Positions 19,309-30,009 of a DNA stretch of 64,000 nucleotides are shown here, piece by piece. The notes beneath the pieces were generated by a model. It was not told the DNA's origin and ran no database searches. It saw nothing but the letters and a program-made list of their open reading frames with translations. How positions within the stretch are numbered: position 1 is the stretch's first letter; every line of letters starts with the position of its first letter. The stretch covers positions 3,615,373 to 3,679,372 of the forward strand of contig JAHNZQ020000308.1 in the NCBI GenBank assembly GCA_019155205.2, read 5' to 3'. A program made the position numbers and the translations under genes. Source of the stretch: Gracilaria vermiculophylla (Eukaryota > Rhodophyta > Florideophyceae > Gracilariales > Gracilariaceae).

Positions 19309-20643
19309 CTACGCCGCTCGTATCCAACTCCGTCCGGGTAATTGTTTCACACCAGAATCTATCAACCAAGCCAGGATGTCGCCACGACAGATCTTAGAGA
19401 TTGCACGAACGGGGGTCAGTGCTGCGTGTGCAATAGACGGGTTGAGCGACTTCGTATATGTGCTGGCAATGACGCCGTTCACCACGATGTCGCCATGTTC
19501 GGTTTGTGGATTATAGAGGCCTATCAATTCTTCTTTGGTGATGACTGTTACAGGGCTTAAGCCGCTGACAGTATGGAGCTTTTGACCCACCTTGATGGAT
19601 TCAATTGGTAGTAGTTGGTGATCGGCATAGATAAAATGCCCCTTCGTTGCGGAGATCACCTTTCCAAACAGTGTTCGGAGCGTGTAAAAGGTTGTGTGGA
19701 TGTGCTTGTCCCGATGAGAAAAAGCGAAGACTTTGGAATAAGTATGCTGGGAAACTAATATACTATCCCCAATTTGTACATCGGAAATGCTTATCGTCGA
19801 ACCATTTCGAAGCAAAACCGTTGCTGAAGCTGGAAAGCATACGTCATCATCATCGGTTTCCACGTTTGAATCATTGGCATTTGACTGATTATCGGCAGAG
19901 TCTTCAGTTTCGTTTGCAACATCGTCGCCTTCTTGGACAGGATTGGTCTGTGACGCAGGCTCAGGTTCAGAAGTCTGTTCCTCCGCTTCTGGGGTTTCGA
20001 GAGGTAGAATAGTAGTAGGTACCTCGACAGGAGCTCTCAACTGAGCGGAGTAGACGCAAGTCGTAGCTCTGAAGAGCGGAATCATAAGCAAGTACTTGGT
20101 GCCCGGAAGGAACTCGGAGGTGATATTTGGAATTCTGAATGGAGCAAATGGGCGGACCAAATAGGATGTCGTGCCAGCCTCGAAGAAGACAGAACCTTTG
20201 CACCATCTTTGATGGGCTTCATAACCCATGAGAAACTGTTCTCCAGTTGCCAGAATTGCTGTTCTTGCGGCGATATTGGGACCGGTTGTCATGATGATAT
20301 CTTTCATTCGTTGTGGCAGCGGGTCGACGCCTTCCTTGTGGGAAAGGTTCTGGAAGTACTTGGTGCTGACATACATGAGGAAGCTCGGACCTTTGTCTTG
20401 TCCATCGCAGCGAACGCGGTTGACTAGGATGGTATTGTGCGGCAGAGTGACAGCACTAGAGGACAGTCTCATCCAGGAGGTATGGGTGATCGTGGCCGGA
20501 CAGGCGGTTGCATTAGACCCTACAAGCTCGATGAGATTCCAATTGGCTTCAATATCAGATGGAGTGGCGAATCTCTCGAGCGGCTCGGAAAAAGCCAATT
20601 GAAGCGCCGCTGTCAAAACACACAAAACGATATAAACAGACAT
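19309..20643 (-). CDS. Secreted protein with hedgehog-type Hint domain
   Basis: A 444-residue secreted precursor. Residues 1-20 are a signal peptide (MSVYIVLCVLTAALQLAFS). An N-terminal domain of about 190 residues, with several cysteines and N-glycosylation sequons, has no match I recognise. An acidic Asn/Glu-rich linker precedes a Hint domain at about 269-420. It starts at Cys269 (VCFPASATVLL, the self-splicing nucleophile), has the T-x-x-H block (ATKGHFIYADHQLLP) and a terminal VVNGVIAST block. Such domains cleave themselves from the upstream protein, in hedgehog with sterol attachment. Hint proteins with unrelated N-terminal domains are known in red algae and nematodes. The frame extends upstream only to a TTG, so Met at 20643 is used. 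Confidence 0.85.
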   Translation of the reverse strand: MSVYIVLCVLTAALQLAFSEPLERFATPSDIEANWNLIELVGSNATACPATITHTSWMRLSSSAVTLPHNTILVNRVRCDGQDKGPSFLMYVSTKYFQNLSHKEGVDPLPQRMKDIIMTTGPNIAARTAILATGEQFLMGYEAHQRWCKGSVFFEAGTTSYLVRPFAPFRIPNITSEFLPGTKYLLMIPLFRATTCVYSAQLRAPVEVPTTILPLETPEAEEQTSEPEPASQTNPVQEGDDVANETEDSADNQSNANDSNVETDDDDVCFPASATVLLRNGSTISISDVQIGDSILVSQHTYSKVFAFSHRDKHIHTTFYTLRTLFGKVISATKGHFIYADHQLLPIESIKVGQKLHTVSGLSPVTVITKEELIGLYNPQTEHGDIVVNGVIASTYTKSLNPSIAHAALTPVRAISKICRGDILAWLIDSGVKQLPGRSWIRAA

Positions 20644-23600
20644 GATAAACCGCGGCGGGAAGCAAGCGAGTATCGAGCGAGACAAGCAACCGTTGTCGCA
20701 TAGGAACTCTCACCCCGACCGTCCGCCATGGCACTCTTGTGGTGCAACCTGAGACGGCGTCTTATATGTCAAACAAAGTGCATACGCGCAGGACCGCTTC
20801 TGAGCGCGAACTTACCGAATATCAAGAGCGCGCACTCCGCGGAAGGCGACGCGCATTGGGCAGCGAGCAGCGGAAATGTGAGTCTGCTTCAGGGAGCGCG
20901 GAGATCATCACGTGAGAGGCTTGCACTTGCGACCAGTCGCGGCGTTACAAGTGGACACGCTGACGTGGCTCAGCAGATTTGTGTCCGCTTGTGGCGGGCA
21001 CGTGCTTGCTTGTTGCCATTTTGACCAGAACGAAATGCATGAGAGCTTGGATGCACGGTCGACGCCGCCTCTAGTTGCAGGGCTCCCGATTGTGCTCACT
21101 CCGTCGCGAGATCAACCAAAGTACTGTTTGTTCATCACTCGTGGTTGTTGAGGCGTTTTGCGGACTTGCGTCGCTCATTTCAATTTCCACTCATACCGAG
21201 GAGGACACTGCTAGATGGTTTTCCTTTGACTTGGTGCCATGTTTTACAAATCTTTTTGGCTGCTTTCGGTGACTTGAAGAAAACAAAAGCTATCCAAGCC
21301 AAACTCCAAGCTCCGTAATTTCAATCCTGTGGTTCGCAGTCATCGTTTGCTGTCATCGGCACTGGCCAAACCTATTTGGCCCGCTCAATGACTAGACTAA
21401 CACCCACAAAGAGAATGCTAGGAAATGACATCTTTTTGACTCGACAAATTTCCTTCTCAGGAGGCGGCGCATGTGTGGCAAACTGTTTGTTGACTGGCCA
21501 CAGCTCCAACTTGGGGCTTGGATGAGTAGCAAAACACGCAATCAATACAAGAGCAGAAATTCCAACACGAGAACTGCTGCGATCGAGCAAGGTCCTCGTA
21601 CAACGTCGAATACGCCTGTCGAATGTACGAGTTCTGTAAGGTAAGCAGATAAACGTAGAAATTATGCTGTTGTCAACATTTGTCGGATCACTTCCGATGC
21701 GAACCCTCTGCGCCGGGGGGGCATTTCAGTTCCTCGCTCTGTAAACATTTGGTTGGAATTCCTCCTGCCGCGAAGGCTGGACCATGCCGATGCGCTTTGG
21801 GAAGGTTATCAACGACTGTGATTCATCCTGTCATTCCTAATTTGTCGTCAGGGCTGACGTAATGTCAAAAGTTTCTTTTTTTGTGCTCCACCTTCTGCCA
21901 GCAAACGGACGCTAATTGCTTTCCTACATCTCTTTTTCGAAAGCGACTGTTCGATTGTACAGCTCTGGATTCATTTGTTCACAGCAATCCCTTTTATAAC
22001 TGTAGTGTTTTCCATGTCTTCTCTCTCTCTCTCTCTCTCTGTTGTGGTGTTGTGGGTATATAAGTCTAGTTCGTACTTAACGCTGAGCGTATCTGTTCAA
22101 AGAACCCCTCTCCCGCCAGAAAGACCAGCACTCTTTCAGGCCACTTCCTGATGCTATCACAAACCGATAAATTCCAGCGTTCACTCAATTCCCCGTCGCC
22201 AATGAATATACTTCGTACACCTGAAATGTGCTCGTCTCCGTTGAAGACCCAACCGCAGATCCGTTTCGCTTCCTAAAGGAGGGAAGTCAGGCACACCACG
22301 TGAAGGCGGATCGCCCCTGTCCTCCATACCTTCATCCCTTCCCCGTGGTAGTGCAGCACACCGAATTGCAGATAGATTCTAGGAATAATCAAAGTGTGGC
22401 ATGTGATCATATCTGGTGCGTAGTCACTTGAAGGCTATTCGTGCCACAGCAACGCCACATGGTCTACAGCAAAATATGATCAAACCTTTTTGGCAATCGA
22501 AGACTAAGAAAAAGACTCTCACGGTCGAGGATGAGACCTACGTATCTTACTATGATCAATCCTCACAGCAAAACCCTCCTTATTTCAGGGACAAGAGATA
22601 CCGGCTCCCGAAGAATAAGTATGCATTCCCCGTGCTAGTGTTTCAAGAGGCTGCGATGCATTTCATACAGTTATTCGCAGACGTTTGAGGGAGTGGCACG
22701 GAAACGGAGTTGAACTTAGTCATTTTGACGGAAAAACATACACTGAAGTCCAACACCGACCGTCCATCATTCAGTATAGGATTGTCATCCGCTTGGGGGT
22801 GTGAGGTCCTCGCAGGTGTTTTTGCGTGGACCCTACGCTTCAAAGCGGGTCTCTAGATGTGCGTCAGTCATCTCGATTTCGTTCGCGGTCACAGAAGGCA
22901 GCGTTCGTCACCCACGGCGGGGCTTGCAGGTGGCGAATCAATCATTGCATCTTGTTTCATGGGACAATGTTCATACAGAGAGTTTCAATACGATCCGCGA
23001 AACAGCAATAAATATACCTCAAAGTATCGGTTACAATCTTCTTTGCGTGGACAAATGTTGCTGCAACTGTCCGGTCTTATTCATGTAGCGAATTTGATTA
23101 TGTTTTAGTACTGAAGTGCCGAAGAACTGAACTTCTTCAGCGTCTAACACAATACATGCGCGGAAACGCTTTCGGGTCATGTTGAGGTCGAGGTTTGGGC
23201 AGGGAAACATCTAGCTAGCTACGTTAGAAGGGTTTTTAGAATACCCTAAAACATGGCCTATCTACTTTACTAGCCTTGTAACCAGAGTACTTTACGACAG
23301 GGGAAATTGCTTGCTTTGCACAGCCCTCATCTCGCGGTTTGCAAGGGCAAAATCGAAGGTTGAAATTTGGCGCGGTTTTGCTATGCACCTTAAAACATGT
23401 GACAGGCCACATACACGTTGGGGCAGTGGGCACAGATATCTTTCTGGCAGGTCAAGACATGGGGATCATGTAAAAACCTCGTGTAGTTACCCTTCCAGTG
23501 GCCACTTCATTTTAGTTGGCTGTGCACCGTCTGGTTATCTAGCGCCAAGGCACCGAAGATGTTCCCAAGGGAGGGATGAGAAGAGAGACAATTTCACTTC

Positions 23601-23653
23601 TGTCTTTAGCCGCGGCTGAGCATTTGTGTTGAGTAGTCCGCACGAGACATTTG
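20644..23653. other. 3.0-kb region without recognisable genes
   Basis: Only short, compositionally ordinary frames occur. A TC microsatellite lies at about 22019-22041. I see no transposase, long terminal repeat or RNA gene. A TTTGGCGCGG sequence at 23366-23375 resembles an E2F site and lies 279 bp upstream of the next gene. Confidence 0.4.
22019..22041. repeat. TC dinucleotide microsatellite
   Basis: About 11 TC units in a gene-free region. Confidence 0.8.
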
Positions 23654-24676
23654 ATGCCGTCAATGTCTAGCTTGCTCTCATTTTCAGAGCTTTTGGAATC
23701 ACAGCTGGATGAAACACTTCCTTATCCAACCTTGAAGCGCCTTCTGCGAACACTGAAGCGTGTTCATCCTGCATACCCTTGTTCGGACGCGACTGCTTCC
23801 AATTTTCCTCCCTTATCACAAACGCAGACTATCGAAGCTGACGTCGAAGCTTGCAGAAACACCATCAGCAGTCATGATAGGCGCACTATGGAACACGTCA
23901 CTGATGATAACCACTCTCTTACAATACATCAAAATGATTGTTCTCCAAGACAACAAATCGGGGGCCGAGATTGTAACGCCCCTCAGCCGCAGGCCCAGAT
24001 TGCTGAAGAGTCGGAACGAGCGTCTGACAAAGAGAACGCGGTATGCTCTCCGAGGGACCACAACACTGCTCCGCAAACACATTGCACACCAGTGCTGATG
24101 AAGCTGCAGAACTGCGCGCGAATAAAGCGTCTCCGCTGCGAAACAAGCGTGAAAGGCGACGAGCGAGCGGCGCATTTGACACGAAAGAGGCGCCGCAGCA
24201 GGAGGCGCGCGCTCCCCATTTCGCCCTCAGCCGACGACTCGGAGCGCTCACGGGCGAGTGGCAAGGAGAGGCAGCGTGCGGCTTCGCAGCGGAAGCGACA
24301 GCGCGCGCGGCGCACGCCACCGCGAAGCGCCGCCGCGTCGCGCGCCGCGCAGAGCGCGCGCTCGCGCGTTGGAGAGGAGATCAACGCGACGGTGTGCGAG
24401 CTCACCCGCGACCGGCGCGACGGCGAGAGCGTGACTTGGGGCGATACGAGGCGCGCGCTGCTGGGCACGCGGCGCGGCCTCGGCGCGTTTTGCAATGCTC
24501 TGGACTCGCTGTTTGCGCCGGCGGATTGCATCGCGCTGTGCGTGAGCCCCCAAAACAGCCAGGGCTCCAAGGGGTCGAACAGCTGCATCTTCTACTCCAA
24601 CACGTTTTGGGACGGCGCTTGGCGGGACTTTGTGGAACGTGGCGAGAGCGATGGCGTGGTGGAGAGGGTTTGGTGA
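23654..24676 (+). CDS. Unknown basic protein
   Basis: A 340-residue protein I do not recognise. The start is leucine-rich and helical (SLLSFSELLESQLDETL, then TLKRLLRTLKRVHP). A polar, probably disordered middle contains a KEN sequence (ASDKENAV). A strongly basic region at about 165-240 (RKRRRSRRRALP) could be a nuclear localisation signal. A more ordered C-terminal part (about 245-320) runs from INATVCELTRDRRDGESVTW. The KEN motif and basic tract are compatible with a cell-cycle-regulated nuclear protein, but this is speculation. Base composition jumps from ordinary to GC-rich at about 24100 inside the frame. The first in-frame ATG is 23654. Confidence 0.5.
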   Translation: MPSMSSLLSFSELLESQLDETLPYPTLKRLLRTLKRVHPAYPCSDATASNFPPLSQTQTIEADVEACRNTISSHDRRTMEHVTDDNHSLTIHQNDCSPRQQIGGRDCNAPQPQAQIAEESERASDKENAVCSPRDHNTAPQTHCTPVLMKLQNCARIKRLRCETSVKGDERAAHLTRKRRRSRRRALPISPSADDSERSRASGKERQRAASQRKRQRARRTPPRSAAASRAAQSARSRVGEEINATVCELTRDRRDGESVTWGDTRRALLGTRRGLGAFCNALDSLFAPADCIALCVSPQNSQGSKGSNSCIFYSNTFWDGAWRDFVERGESDGVVERVW

Positions 24677-26548
24677 TGGTTGAAGCGACCGTTTTGGCGG
24701 AGACGTTGTTGTATGACGGTGCGCGTACGCCACTCGTGTGCACTTTGCTCGCAACGAAGGAAATGGATGTGGCAGAGAGCGAGGATTGTGCAAGGAAGTG
24801 CGATGAAGCATTTGTGCAGTGTTTGTGCAGCGTACGGTTTCTAGCTGGAAATGGAATTGGCAAGTGGCGAGGCAGGACACTTGGTTTGAAAGTAAATGCG
24901 ATAACATGGGGTTCAATTGGGTGTGGCACATGGGCGCAAGCACTTGACTATGGCGCTAATGCTTGAGATAACGTACATAGGAACTGGGCGTGGCGATTAA
25001 GGGGTAAACGGTGGCAAAATGCTCACGTTGCGTGAGGACAGATGCGGGGCGCATGGCGCGTTTGTTCAGATTATAGAGCGGTGCAAGCAGAGCAGCACGC
25101 CACAAGCAGGAACATTTTGTGCGCAGGTTTCGTGGTTTGTCGTAAATCGCACGGAGATGAGGCTGAGGAACAGGACTGGAATGTGATGAGGACGATACAC
25201 ACTTTAGATGTTGAGTCGTAGCCTACAGCGAGCGGTGTGCTTGTGGGGTGGGAACGTTTGAAATGCGGCACAATGTGGAACTGGGACGAAATTGAGTGCC
25301 ATGGTTGCCTTGATTCATTAGCTACAAAAGTGGGCACGGATGCGTGGCTGGAATGTTGCGTGGCACTTTGCAAATTCGGCACAGTTTCAGAACCATGATT
25401 TGAATTGACGCTCACTGAAGGCTGCAAGCGGCACTGACGCTGCTCCGACACTGGCCTTCGCCCCTTACGTTGGCCTCTCTGGGGCGCTTGTGGCTGGGCG
25501 GGAGAAGGTATCCAACTGCCAGCCGTGCAGCATGTGACCTTGTTTCTCATATTGATGTGAAGCAGAGACGTGTGGCGAGCGTGGGAGGAGGGGCTCAACC
25601 AAACGGTTGCGTCGCCACAGTTGCGTTCGACCAACTGGGCGCGCGCGCTGTCGAAAAGCTGTGCGCAAGGCGCCAGTGACGCTCATTTGCGTCGCGCGGC
25701 TGCCCCGTTGCGATTCCGAGCGCTTTCACGAGCGCGGTATCGCATGTCGGCAAGCCAATGGTGCGCACGTTGTGTCGTCGCAGTTGAGCTGCGCCATGCG
25801 AGCAAGACAGGTTGCAACGCTCTGTTTGGCAACCAAGCGTTGTTTGTGGTGCGCGTTTTCAAGCGCGGTGCGGACGGCTCCTTTTGAGCGACAGCTGCGT
25901 GTGATGCAAAACAGCCGCAACGTTTGCACGTTGGGCGCGGCGCATGTTGTGCGTTCACGCATGCGTTCAAAACACACACCATACGTTCGGCATCAACAGG
26001 GAAGAGGCGCCGTTCATATCGCCGTGCTTCGACGGTGCCACCTGCTAACGCACGTCGCGCCGGTAGCAAAACATCAAACGTTGTTGTTTGCAAGTGCAGG
26101 TCCAAAATCGAACTACTAAGGCCGCTGATTGGTTGTCAACGATGCTATTAGCGGAGCATTCGAGAAACATCGAATCAAATTGCACGATGCACGCGCCCAT
26201 ACACTTGGCACCAACAGCCGCTGTCTACGACAAGCTCATGCATCTGGCGCCCGCTGCTCTTTTCAGCCTGCCACTTTGGGGCCATGTCCCCATCGTGCGA
26301 AAAGCGCTGCGACGTATGCACAAGCTTGTTTCTTGTTTGCGCCCATGTGTTCTACATGTAGCACCGACGCCGTTCCACGCGTCTCTTCCGACACTCCAGT
26401 TCACCAAACAGAGAAACACTCTCTCATGCATCCCCACCGTCCCACATGCGCATCTTCTTGCCGTCCTTTCCGCAACTACGCCTACCCCTATATGACCCCT
26501 CGTACTCCTGCACCTTAACCTCACATTGTAGCCTAGGTGCGACGAGCC
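24677..26548. other. 1.9-kb region without recognisable genes
   Basis: Several overlapping frames exist on both strands, but none has an ATG start with domain-like sequence. I see no RNA gene or transposon ends. It presumably holds the promoter of the membrane-protein gene at 26549. Confidence 0.4.
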
Positions 26549-28516
26549 ATGGGCACAAACCCCCCGCCCACGCCTTCGTTCTTGTCTCGATTCCGCCGTT
26601 TCCGCAATTGGACAGCAAACAGCTACAGCCACAGCACCTTGCAGTTGCCTCATGCCATTTCGTATCCAGACAGCGTTCGATCGACATCTGCGCCGCCTTC
26701 TTCGGCGACGTCTGTTCGAGGCAGTCGCCACCAAACCCCGCCACAAGTTCCTCCAAACCACAACAACCCTATTCCCCCAAACATAACTAAGCAACCGTCC
26801 TCAGCCCCCCAACGCCATCAAACGCACAGCAGCGCGCGCGACACGGATGGCATACTGCGCAAGGTCCGAGACCTGGAAGCGCAACTGCCGCATCGATCAC
26901 ACCGCTTTAAGTACAACCCGCAGGGTCTTGGCCAGCGTCTGCTCGTCAGTGCGCGCCTCAAGAACAAGCTTGAAACGAGCAAGATCATTCGCATGCCGTA
27001 CTCGAAGAGCTACAAGTACACCCTCGTTTGCGCCCTCTTGTTCACGGGAGCTTTCCTCACCCCGCAAATGCTTCCCAAGTGGATTGGCTTCGAGTGGGCC
27101 TCCCCGGAGGACCTGTGCCAGTCGCCCGAAGCAAAGCTCGTGCACATCCAGCAACAGCTCGTCAATCTCACCTCCATGCGCCAGTCAAAACACTTTCTGC
27201 AGCAGCAGCAGTACACGCTCGACTGCATGAACCGCTCGGCAGCCGATTTCTACCACGGCCACAGCGGCAGCCCGCCCCGATTCCTGTGGCCGCACGAGTG
27301 CGACAGCGAAAAGGCCAGAGTGTCGCTCAACGAAACAACGTGCGTCGAGCAGAAGACCAACGTGTGCAAGCGCGTCAACTTCTTTGCGCGCATCTTCGCC
27401 TCCATCAGCGGCGACTGCGTGCAGAAGGTCGCCCCGGACCTGTGCGTGCAGAGCACCAACGCAGAGCGCTCCGAGTCGCTGTACCAGCTGGAGAAGGAGC
27501 GCAACGCCCTGCAGCAGAACATCTCCGAGCTGGACACGGAGCCGATCGTGTCCACGGCCGAGTCCAAAATCAGCGCCGTGGTCACGCGCCTCATGACGCA
27601 GATCGACCTCGCGGCCGACTGCTTCATCGTGTACAGCGTGGTGGCCGTCATGGTCGGCATCCCGCTCGTCGTCTCCAAGCGCGAGAAGACGTCGCGCGTG
27701 ATGAGCGCCACGCTCGGGCTGACCAAGATGACGTTTGTGATGGTGTTTGTCATCCTGCTGTCGCTGTACGACTCGTTCTTCCTCGTGTTCCAGGACACGG
27801 ACTTTCCGCGCCTGTTCCAGAACTTTTTGAACGACCCGTGCTACGTCAACCCCGCGTTTTCGTCCAAGAGGGTGGGCATGATAGTGGACATGTGCAATAA
27901 CATTTCGCTCATCGAGCAGCAGAGTGATTACACGCTGCAAAGAATGGACACCGTCTACTACGACGCACGGCTGTTTGGACACTGCAAAGACGACACGCGG
28001 GAGCTGGCCGTACACCCCAAGCTGGAGGCGATGGACGAGATTCGCACGCTGTACAGGGAAGGGAACATTTCGAACCCCGGGGTGTGCAACGCAACAGAAC
28101 TCGATGAGCGCACGTCGATCGCGCCGGAAAACGAGCGCGCCTCAAAGTGGAAGGCGCTTCTCGGCAGCGGCGTGGTGGCGCAACTGGCGCTCAAAATCAT
28201 CTTCACCAGCTGGATCATACACCTGCTGGCGTTCATGGAACCCATGGTGCTGCACAACGGCAAAGTGGAGCTGTGGGGCATGAAGCCCAAGATGCTTTTG
28301 ACGGTGGAAGACGAGACGGCCATCAGACGGTTTGCCAGAGACAAGCATTTACTGCCGCTGGTGGTTTTCAGCGTTTTGCTCGTTGTGGAACTGGCGCTGT
28401 TCGGGTACAGCATATATACAACTATCAATGGTGCGCACGAAATCGCGACTCTCAATTCAACACTGCCGCTGACTCCGGCACCAGAGTGGCAATGCCCGTC
28501 GTCCCTTGGAATGTAA
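26549..28516 (+). CDS. Five-helix membrane protein of unknown function
   Basis: A 655-residue protein I do not recognise. Residues 1-130 are Pro/Ser/Thr-rich and likely cytosolic and disordered. A basic segment (LVSARLKNKLETSKIIRMPYSKS) precedes a first hydrophobic helix (YTLVCALLFTGAFLTP, about 155). A long Cys-rich domain of about 190 residues follows, with coiled-coil character (YQLEKERNALQQNISELDTE). Then come a helix near 365 (FIVYSVVAVMVGIPLVV), one near 390 (VMVFVILLSLYDSFFLVF), a second Cys-containing loop, and helices near 550 (LKIIFTSWIIHLLAFME) and 620 (LVVFSVLLVVELALFGYSIY). Paired cysteines suggest two extracytosolic loops. The ATG at 26549 is used because the earlier frame start is GTG. 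Confidence 0.7.
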   Translation: MGTNPPPTPSFLSRFRRFRNWTANSYSHSTLQLPHAISYPDSVRSTSAPPSSATSVRGSRHQTPPQVPPNHNNPIPPNITKQPSSAPQRHQTHSSARDTDGILRKVRDLEAQLPHRSHRFKYNPQGLGQRLLVSARLKNKLETSKIIRMPYSKSYKYTLVCALLFTGAFLTPQMLPKWIGFEWASPEDLCQSPEAKLVHIQQQLVNLTSMRQSKHFLQQQQYTLDCMNRSAADFYHGHSGSPPRFLWPHECDSEKARVSLNETTCVEQKTNVCKRVNFFARIFASISGDCVQKVAPDLCVQSTNAERSESLYQLEKERNALQQNISELDTEPIVSTAESKISAVVTRLMTQIDLAADCFIVYSVVAVMVGIPLVVSKREKTSRVMSATLGLTKMTFVMVFVILLSLYDSFFLVFQDTDFPRLFQNFLNDPCYVNPAFSSKRVGMIVDMCNNISLIEQQSDYTLQRMDTVYYDARLFGHCKDDTRELAVHPKLEAMDEIRTLYREGNISNPGVCNATELDERTSIAPENERASKWKALLGSGVVAQLALKIIFTSWIIHLLAFMEPMVLHNGKVELWGMKPKMLLTVEDETAIRRFARDKHLLPLVVFSVLLVVELALFGYSIYTTINGAHEIATLNSTLPLTPAPEWQCPSSLGM

Positions 28517-28948
28517 CCAACCTGTTTCGGAAAACACAAACACAACTAATCACTCTCCTGTACATAGGTCAAGCATTGACGAAATAAAGCGCTACAGATG
28601 CTCTTGCCATCAGAGTTGGACATGTTTCTCTCGGCGTGCGACGCGCTGTGGCAGCGATGGACCTTGCGGGCGCGCCGCACATGCGGCGCTTGGTCGAGTG
28701 GTCGCGCATGACTGCTTTCGCAACGCGCTTGCGTGCGCCGCCACGGGCCTCGAGCGCCCACGCCCGACGACGAGCGGGCGGGATGGGCGGCTGCGGCGGC
28801 AGCCGGCGCGCACCATGGGCATGGCGCGCGGCGCTTTTACAGCTGACAAACCAAACGGGGCGGCGACAAGCGGGGCGTAGAGGCGTGGAGGGGAGAAGGG
28901 GAGAGGGGGGGAGAGGGGGGGGAGGGGCGTGCGGAAGCGGGAGGGCGG
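28517..28948. other. Convergent 3' spacer with G-rich tract
   Basis: This lies between two convergent genes. At about 28887-28930 the plus strand is a purine tract with repeated runs of 4-8 G, capable in principle of forming a G-quadruplex. No gene is seen. Confidence 0.5.
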
Positions 28949-29761
28949 TCAGTTGGCCTTCTTCTGGGCTTGGCTTTGGCGGAACTTTTGGCGCGCATCC
29001 TGCTCCCACTGCTTGGCGGTGTTGAGGTGGGTGTTGAGGTCGAGGGCCTCGGCGACGTGGGCGGCGGTGAAGCCGCGGGCCCACTTTTTGGGGAGGTTGC
29101 CGCGGCGGTCCATTTCGGGGATGCGCGCGACCTCGACGCCCTGCTTGTAGCAGATGACGGTGGGCAGCTGCTTGGAGGCCGGGGACACGGAGACGGAGAG
29201 GGTGTCGGACAGGGCGGGGAACTTGGACACATCGACGCGCGCAAAACGGATGCGCGGGTGGTTGTAGGCGTTGGCGAGCGACGCGAGGACGGGGACGAGC
29301 TGGGAGCAGCGCGCCGACCACGTGGCGTGGCACCACAGGACGTAGACGGTGCGGTGGCGGTTGCGCGCAATGCGCTCGTTGAAGGTGACGGGGTTGAGGG
29401 TGGAGACGGAGGGGGGCAGCTTGAAGCGCGGCTGCGGGCACACGGCGTACAGCACGGTCCACAGGGCGAGGAAGAGCGCCAGCAGGTGGGGGTGCATGAA
29501 CCACAGCAGGACGGCGATGGCGACGCGCGCAAACATGAAGGCGGAGGCGAGGTAGGCGTCCAGCGTGGGGGCGGACAGCGCGCGCGTGATGAGCATGAGC
29601 GCGGTGCAGAAGTAGATCTGGTGCTCGCGCGTGATGCCGAACATGTCTTCGGCGCGCAGCTCGCCGGGGTCGAGGCGCTTGGCGCGCAGCGCGGCGTACG
29701 CGACGACCAGAGCGGCGTTGAGCACGTAGTACGGGTGCAGGAACCTGCTGTCGACGATCAT
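28949..29761 (-). CDS. TMX2: TMX2-like thioredoxin-related transmembrane protein
   Basis: A 270-residue ER membrane protein resembling TMX2. Hydrophobic segments fill the first 110 residues (for example VAIAVLLWFMH and LLALFLALWTVLYAV). A thioredoxin-like domain starts at about 118 (VSTLNPVTFNERIA). The active-site position reads WSARC (Ser149 to Cys152), an SxxC rather than CxxC, as in animal TMX2, so the protein probably does not act as a classical dithiol oxidoreductase. The cis-proline loop is visible as SKQLPTVICY. The tail is basic (QAQKKAN), compatible with ER retention. The Met at 29761 is the first that leaves low-complexity DNA outside the protein. Confidence 0.88.
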   Translation of the reverse strand: MIVDSRFLHPYYVLNAALVVAYAALRAKRLDPGELRAEDMFGITREHQIYFCTALMLITRALSAPTLDAYLASAFMFARVAIAVLLWFMHPHLLALFLALWTVLYAVCPQPRFKLPPSVSTLNPVTFNERIARNRHRTVYVLWCHATWSARCSQLVPVLASLANAYNHPRIRFARVDVSKFPALSDTLSVSVSPASKQLPTVICYKQGVEVARIPEMDRRGNLPKKWARGFTAAHVAEALDLNTHLNTAKQWEQDARQKFRQSQAQKKAN

Positions 29762-30009
29762 GGCGCTGCAGCGGCGGCGGCGACGGCGGCGGCTGCGGGG
29801 GGGCGGGAAGGGGAGGTGGGGAGGGGAAGGGGGGGGGGGAGGAAGAGGTGCGGCGCAGAAATGGTGTGCGGCGCGGCGGTGCGATGCGGAGGGGCGTGGC
29901 GTGCTGGCACGGGGACGCGCACGCACAAATCTCGCGGCGCGGGGCACGCGGGCGGCGCGGCCAATGGGCGGCGGCCGGGTGTAGCACGTGTGCGCGGCGG
30001 CGGGGCGCT
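29762..30009. other. GC-rich spacer
   Basis: A 248-bp spacer between two minus-strand genes, probably the TMX2 promoter. G-rich runs lie at 29799-29842. Confidence 0.4.

Noticed and set aside
20644..23653. Searched for a retrotransposon or repeat array
   Set aside because: No paired long repeats, polyprotein frames or CRISPR-like arrays were visible; only a TC microsatellite.
25071..25634. A 187-codon minus-strand frame
   Set aside because: It begins with TTG, is Ser/Thr/His-rich throughout and has no motif or neighbouring support.
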